In this document: in pieces, positions 15,191 through 17,332 of the stretch
How positions within the stretch are numbered: position 1 is the stretch's first letter
Layout of the letters: the number at the start of each line of letters is the position of its first letter
NCBI GenBank assembly: GCA_002308515.1
Contig: DBVN01000030.1
Span: forward strand, 4,246 to 21,577
Origin: Verrucomicrobia bacterium UBA1263
Lineage (GTDB): Bacteria; Verrucomicrobiota; Verrucomicrobiia; Limisphaerales; UBA1412
Direction of reading: 5' to 3'
Length of the DNA stretch: 17,332 bases
Notes under the pieces: model-generated
Seen by the model: the letters and a program-made list of their open reading frames with translations, nothing else
Told to the model about the DNA's origin: nothing
Database searches by the model: none
Program-made: the position numbers and the translations under genes

Positions 15191-16747
15191 CTATTTTTCT
15201 TCACCGATCTTTTCGCGGGTGATTTCCCAAACCCAATCTTTATAATACAGTAATGCATCATATTTTTGATATAAAAAACGTACTCCCTCGTTATCTTTTT
15301 TATCCCATCCGACAGACCAGAGAAGATATCCGGTATCTGTCGTACGATACCGCAATACCTCTCCATCCATACAGTCACGCGGAAGTTCTTCTTTAGGGAA
15401 CAGTTCGCCTAAGTCCTCCAATGAATCCGGATATTTTTTATTTTCCAAACGATAACGCTCCAGCGCGCAGGCAACTTGCGCCGCGTCTATACCAAATTGA
15501 GTCTTCAGAATCTTATCAACACCAAAAATTCCAATATGATACGCATATCTCATCGCCCACTTAGGCACTCCTTTGACATTCAATTCATCGGTAAAATCGG
15601 TAAAATCCCATAACGGTCTATCCACATTAAAATATCTGTTCTCCGCGTCAAATTCTGACAGGATCTGATCTATGCGTTTATTACACGCCAGCAATATCCG
15701 ATAACTCCAACCAGTCGGAATAAGCTTTTTTATACATTCATAAGGAAAATCATCCATAAATGTTATTTCAGGATCTTTAGCAAAGAAACCGTGAGGATCT
15801 TGCTTAAGAGCATTGTTTATAAATGTTCTCTCCGCCACCATTGCCATTCTCAGATTCGTCCGGATATTCCATTTCTTCAACCTTTTCTGGATCTGTTCCA
15901 ACTGTTCCGGAGTCCAGAAATCCGATTCGATCCCCTCCCAAATGACATTCAGCGCTTTCTCATAGATGACGCCTCTACACACGACATCCATCATCATCCG
16001 TCCTTGTGACAAAGTATCCCCCAAATCCATTATGAAAAAAAGATCTTCCAATGCCTCGTTATTCTGCCCTAATGACTGTTTGAGGAGAGCCCTCATTAAA
16101 GCCACAGTCGAAATCTTGTTGAGAACATCAAGATGTGGCAGTGTAGCATCATATCCTTTCTCATACTCAATAGGATAACGGCATTGCGGATATTCTTTTA
16201 AAGCTTTTCGGATATTCTCGTAACCAACCAGACCAGGTTCCATCTTTTCCAGTAAAAATGAAATACATTCCTCTTTTGGAATATCTTCATAACCATGAGC
16301 TTTACTATATTTTTCTATCTTCTTCAAATCAGCACGGCATACTTTCGTATAATCTGGCTCACCCAACCAGTGCCAGTAATACCCGCGGATCCTCAATAAA
16401 AGTCTCCAAATTTCCAATGACTCATCCAGATCCTTATTCTCATCACTGTGAATATCTGGAAGCCCTTCCTTAGCGCGGCGAAAAACTTCTTTGAACAAAG
16501 GATGATTGGCAAAATTCTTCTCTTCATCTACCGGAGGAGGCAGAATGTCCTCTATCCAGAGATAAGTCTTTTCCTTATCAGAAGCCGCTGTCTGATTCCT
16601 GGCCTCACACTCTTTCACATAACGCTCCCAGGCTTTGCGTCCGCTGATATTCTCTATCACATAGAACAAAGCAATGACTATAACCAGCAAACAGGTAATG
16701 TTTAACCAAATCCAACAGATTTTTTTCCAAATTCTCTTGTTCATCAT
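15191..16747 (-). CDS. Membrane-anchored hypothetical protein, paralogue copy 1 (pseudopilin-like C-terminal tail)
   Basis: 518 residues, function unknown, tandem paralogue of the next downstream gene. By hand alignment the first 81 residues match that copy at about 80% without gaps, with M1 to M1, which favours ATG 16747 over the adjacent ATG 16744. One membrane helix spans about 12-32, followed by 'SGRKAWERYVKECE' and 'PPPVDEEKNFANHPLF'. The middle differs much more, with shared islands 'EYPQCRYPIEY', 'LNVIWEGIESDFWT' and 'KKLIPTGWSYR'. From about 418 the pseudopilin-like tail returns: 'DAAQVACALERYRLENKKYP', 'DSLEDLGELFPKEELPRD', 'LLWSVGWD', and both proteins end near 'DWVWEIT'. Expected location is the inner membrane with a periplasmic body. 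The gene lies between a carB terminator with promoter and its own terminator, so it appears to be transcribed alone. A role in envelope function is only a guess. Confidence 0.8.
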   Translation of the reverse strand: MMNKRIWKKICWIWLNITCLLVIVIALFYVIENISGRKAWERYVKECEARNQTAASDKEKTYLWIEDILPPPVDEEKNFANHPLFKEVFRRAKEGLPDIHSDENKDLDESLEIWRLLLRIRGYYWHWLGEPDYTKVCRADLKKIEKYSKAHGYEDIPKEECISFLLEKMEPGLVGYENIRKALKEYPQCRYPIEYEKGYDATLPHLDVLNKISTVALMRALLKQSLGQNNEALEDLFFIMDLGDTLSQGRMMMDVVCRGVIYEKALNVIWEGIESDFWTPEQLEQIQKRLKKWNIRTNLRMAMVAERTFINNALKQDPHGFFAKDPEITFMDDFPYECIKKLIPTGWSYRILLACNKRIDQILSEFDAENRYFNVDRPLWDFTDFTDELNVKGVPKWAMRYAYHIGIFGVDKILKTQFGIDAAQVACALERYRLENKKYPDSLEDLGELFPKEELPRDCMDGEVLRYRTTDTGYLLWSVGWDKKDNEGVRFLYQKYDALLYYKDWVWEITREKIGEEK

Positions 16748-16753
16748 ATTAGT

Positions 16754-16779
16754 TCCTTTTTTTGATCCACAAGCAGATC
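16754..16779 (-). promoter_or_regulatory. 5' leader hairpin and ribosome binding site of copy 1
   Basis: On the minus strand GATCTG (16774-16779), loop CTTG, TGGATC (16764-16769) forms a 6-bp stem in RNA: four Watson-Crick pairs plus U-G and G-U at the top. An A-rich run leads to AAGGA (16754-16758), 6 nt from ATG 16747. The hairpin is at the same offset from the start codon as in copy 2, where it is perfectly paired. Confidence 0.55.
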
Positions 16780-16794
16780 TATGTTCGTACGGTC

Positions 16795-16823
16795 ATAATG
16801 GCTATTCATTACTTTAACGTCAA
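16795..16823 (-). promoter_or_regulatory. Sigma70-like promoter of membrane protein copy 1
   Basis: Minus strand TTGACG (16818-16823), a 17-nt spacer, and CATTAT (16795-16800, four of six matches to TATAAT). The same element, same spacer and same distance to the ATG (76 nt from the first base of the -35 element) occur before copy 2. That conservation between paralogues is the main support. Transcription would start near 16787. Confidence 0.7.
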
Positions 16824-16827
16824 GGCT

Positions 16828-16870
16828 AAAAAAGAAAAGCGGTACAAAATTTTAACATTCTGTACCGCTT
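16828..16870 (-). terminator. Rho-independent terminator of carB
   Basis: Read on the minus strand, AAGCGGTACA (16861-16870) and TGTACCGCTT (16837-16846) form a perfect 10-bp stem around a 14-nt loop. It is followed at once by TTCTTTTTT (16828-16836). It begins 22 nt after the carB stop codon. The plus-strand reading lacks a comparable T-run, so the terminator serves the minus strand. The U-tract ends only 4 nt before the -35 element of the next promoter. Confidence 0.9.
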
Positions 16871-16892
16871 GATATTATTTTATAAAAGAACT

Positions 16893-17332
16893 CTATTGAG
16901 CTTCGATATCCGCGTGATATTCCTGGATGGACTTGATCACATGCTTGCCATGCTTCATCTCGGCCACACCCAGCGCGGAGGCATAAGCCGCCGCGGTCGT
17001 CGTGATGTAAGGCACCTTCAGCCTCACCGCGATCCGGCGGATCGTTCCGTCATCATCCTGGCTCTTCTTGCCCAGCGGTGTATTGATGATGAGCTGTATC
17101 TGTTTGCTCATGACTTCATCCGCCACATTAGGACGCTGCTGAGAATGTATCTTGTGGGTCAAGACACACTTCACCCCATTTTCCTGCAGGAACTTGTAAG
17201 TCCCCTCCGTGGCTTTGATCTGGAAACCGACCTCCTGGAACTTCTTGGCCGCGCGCAGGATATCCGGCTTGTCGCGATCTGCCACCGAGATAAAGACGGT
17301 ACCCTCTCTGGGCAGAGGCGGCTGAGCGGCTT
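16893..17332 (-). CDS. carB: Carbamoyl-phosphate synthase large subunit, C-terminal part (5' end outside window)
   Basis: The last 146 codons of the gene are present; the frame continues past the right edge. The codon at 17283-17285 is GTG, but it is an internal valine in 'GTVFISVADRDK', not a start. The segment is the methylglyoxal-synthase-like (MGS) allosteric domain of CarB: 'LPREGTVFISVADRDK', 'AAKKFQEVGFQIKATEGTYK', 'QLIINTPLGKKSQDDD' and 'GTIRRIAVRLKVPYITT'. In known CarB this domain binds UMP, IMP or ornithine to tune the synthase. The full enzyme makes carbamoyl phosphate from bicarbonate, ATP and glutamine-derived ammonia for pyrimidine and arginine synthesis. It ends at TAG 16893-16895, followed 22 nt later by a strong rho-independent terminator, so it is the last gene of its transcript. 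Confidence 0.96.
   Translation of the reverse strand, partial: AAQPPLPREGTVFISVADRDKPDILRAAKKFQEVGFQIKATEGTYKFLQENGVKCVLTHKIHSQQRPNVADEVMSKQIQLIINTPLGKKSQDDDGTIRRIAVRLKVPYITTTAAAYASALGVAEMKHGKHVIKSIQEYHADIEAQ

Larger units (their letters stand above)
13458..16747 (-). repeat. Tandem gene duplication (membrane protein copies 1 and 2 with their control regions)
   Basis: Two co-directional genes of 518 and 521 codons share near-identical DNA over their first ~150 nt (14875-15023 versus 16599-16747). Their 5' leaders and promoters align without gaps, roughly two thirds identical over 77 nt, and they share patches near the 3' ends (for example around 13690-13760 and 15420-15490). The middle has diverged strongly. 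This is an old tandem duplication with parts kept similar by selection or gene conversion. Confidence 0.75.

Noticed and set aside
16893..17285. GTG at 17285 as the start of a small 130-residue gene
   Set aside because: The frame continues to the window edge and reads as the conserved CarB sequence before its MGS domain, so the GTG is an internal valine.
1..17332. CRISPR arrays, insertion sequences, tRNA/rRNA genes, phage or defence genes
   Set aside because: No regularly spaced direct repeats, transposase motifs or cloverleaf sequences were found; nearly all of the window is assigned to ordinary genes.

Overview
The window looks like a chromosomal stretch from a Gram-negative, probably anaerobic or gut/sediment bacterium of the PVC group (Verrucomicrobiota, most likely a Lentisphaeria or Kiritimatiellae relative). 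This placement is an inference. It rests on two tandem copies of a membrane-anchored family with a 'SGRKAWERYVKE' core that I associate from memory with those phyla, on a CxxCH + PD40 + TPR lipoprotein of a type common there, on a large secreted GH106-like glycosidase, and on mostly weak Shine-Dalgarno sequences. No tRNA, rRNA, CRISPR array, insertion sequence or phage gene was seen.

Layout. Plus strand, 1-4837: the 3' part of an ABC-transporter solute-binding protein gene, followed 11 nt later by a 1273-residue secreted alpha-L-rhamnosidase-like enzyme. Together they suggest polysaccharide use. Minus strand, 4839-15023: eight co-directional genes with short gaps or overlaps. In transcription order these are a membrane-anchored protein (copy 2), a macro-domain protein, ribBA, ribH, a lipoprotein with beta-propeller and TPR repeats, a CDA-fold deaminase, purB and mutL. 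mutL ends 1 nt from the end of the rhamnosidase gene, so the two blocks converge without an intergenic terminator. Minus strand, 15191-16747: membrane-anchored protein copy 1, a monocistronic-looking paralogue. Minus strand, 16893-17332: the last 146 codons of carB.

The housekeeping content is nucleotide and flavin metabolism (carB for pyrimidines/arginine, purB for purines, ribBA and ribH for riboflavin, a purine/pyrimidine deaminase) plus mismatch repair by a MutL of the endonuclease type. Between these lie less characterised genes: the two paralogues, the macro protein and the lipoprotein.

The most interesting structure is the duplicated control region. Each paralogue is preceded by a rho-independent terminator of the upstream gene whose U-tract runs almost directly into a TTGAC(A/G)-N17-CAT(C/T)AT promoter. 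Next comes a short 5' leader holding a hairpin at exactly the same offset from the start codon, then an AAGGA ribosome binding site. The hairpin is perfect in one copy and kept by two G-U pairs in the other. The protein N-termini (about 80% identical over 81 residues) and C-terminal pseudopilin-like tails are alike, while the middle domains differ strongly. All functional calls come from reading motifs by eye; no database search was run.
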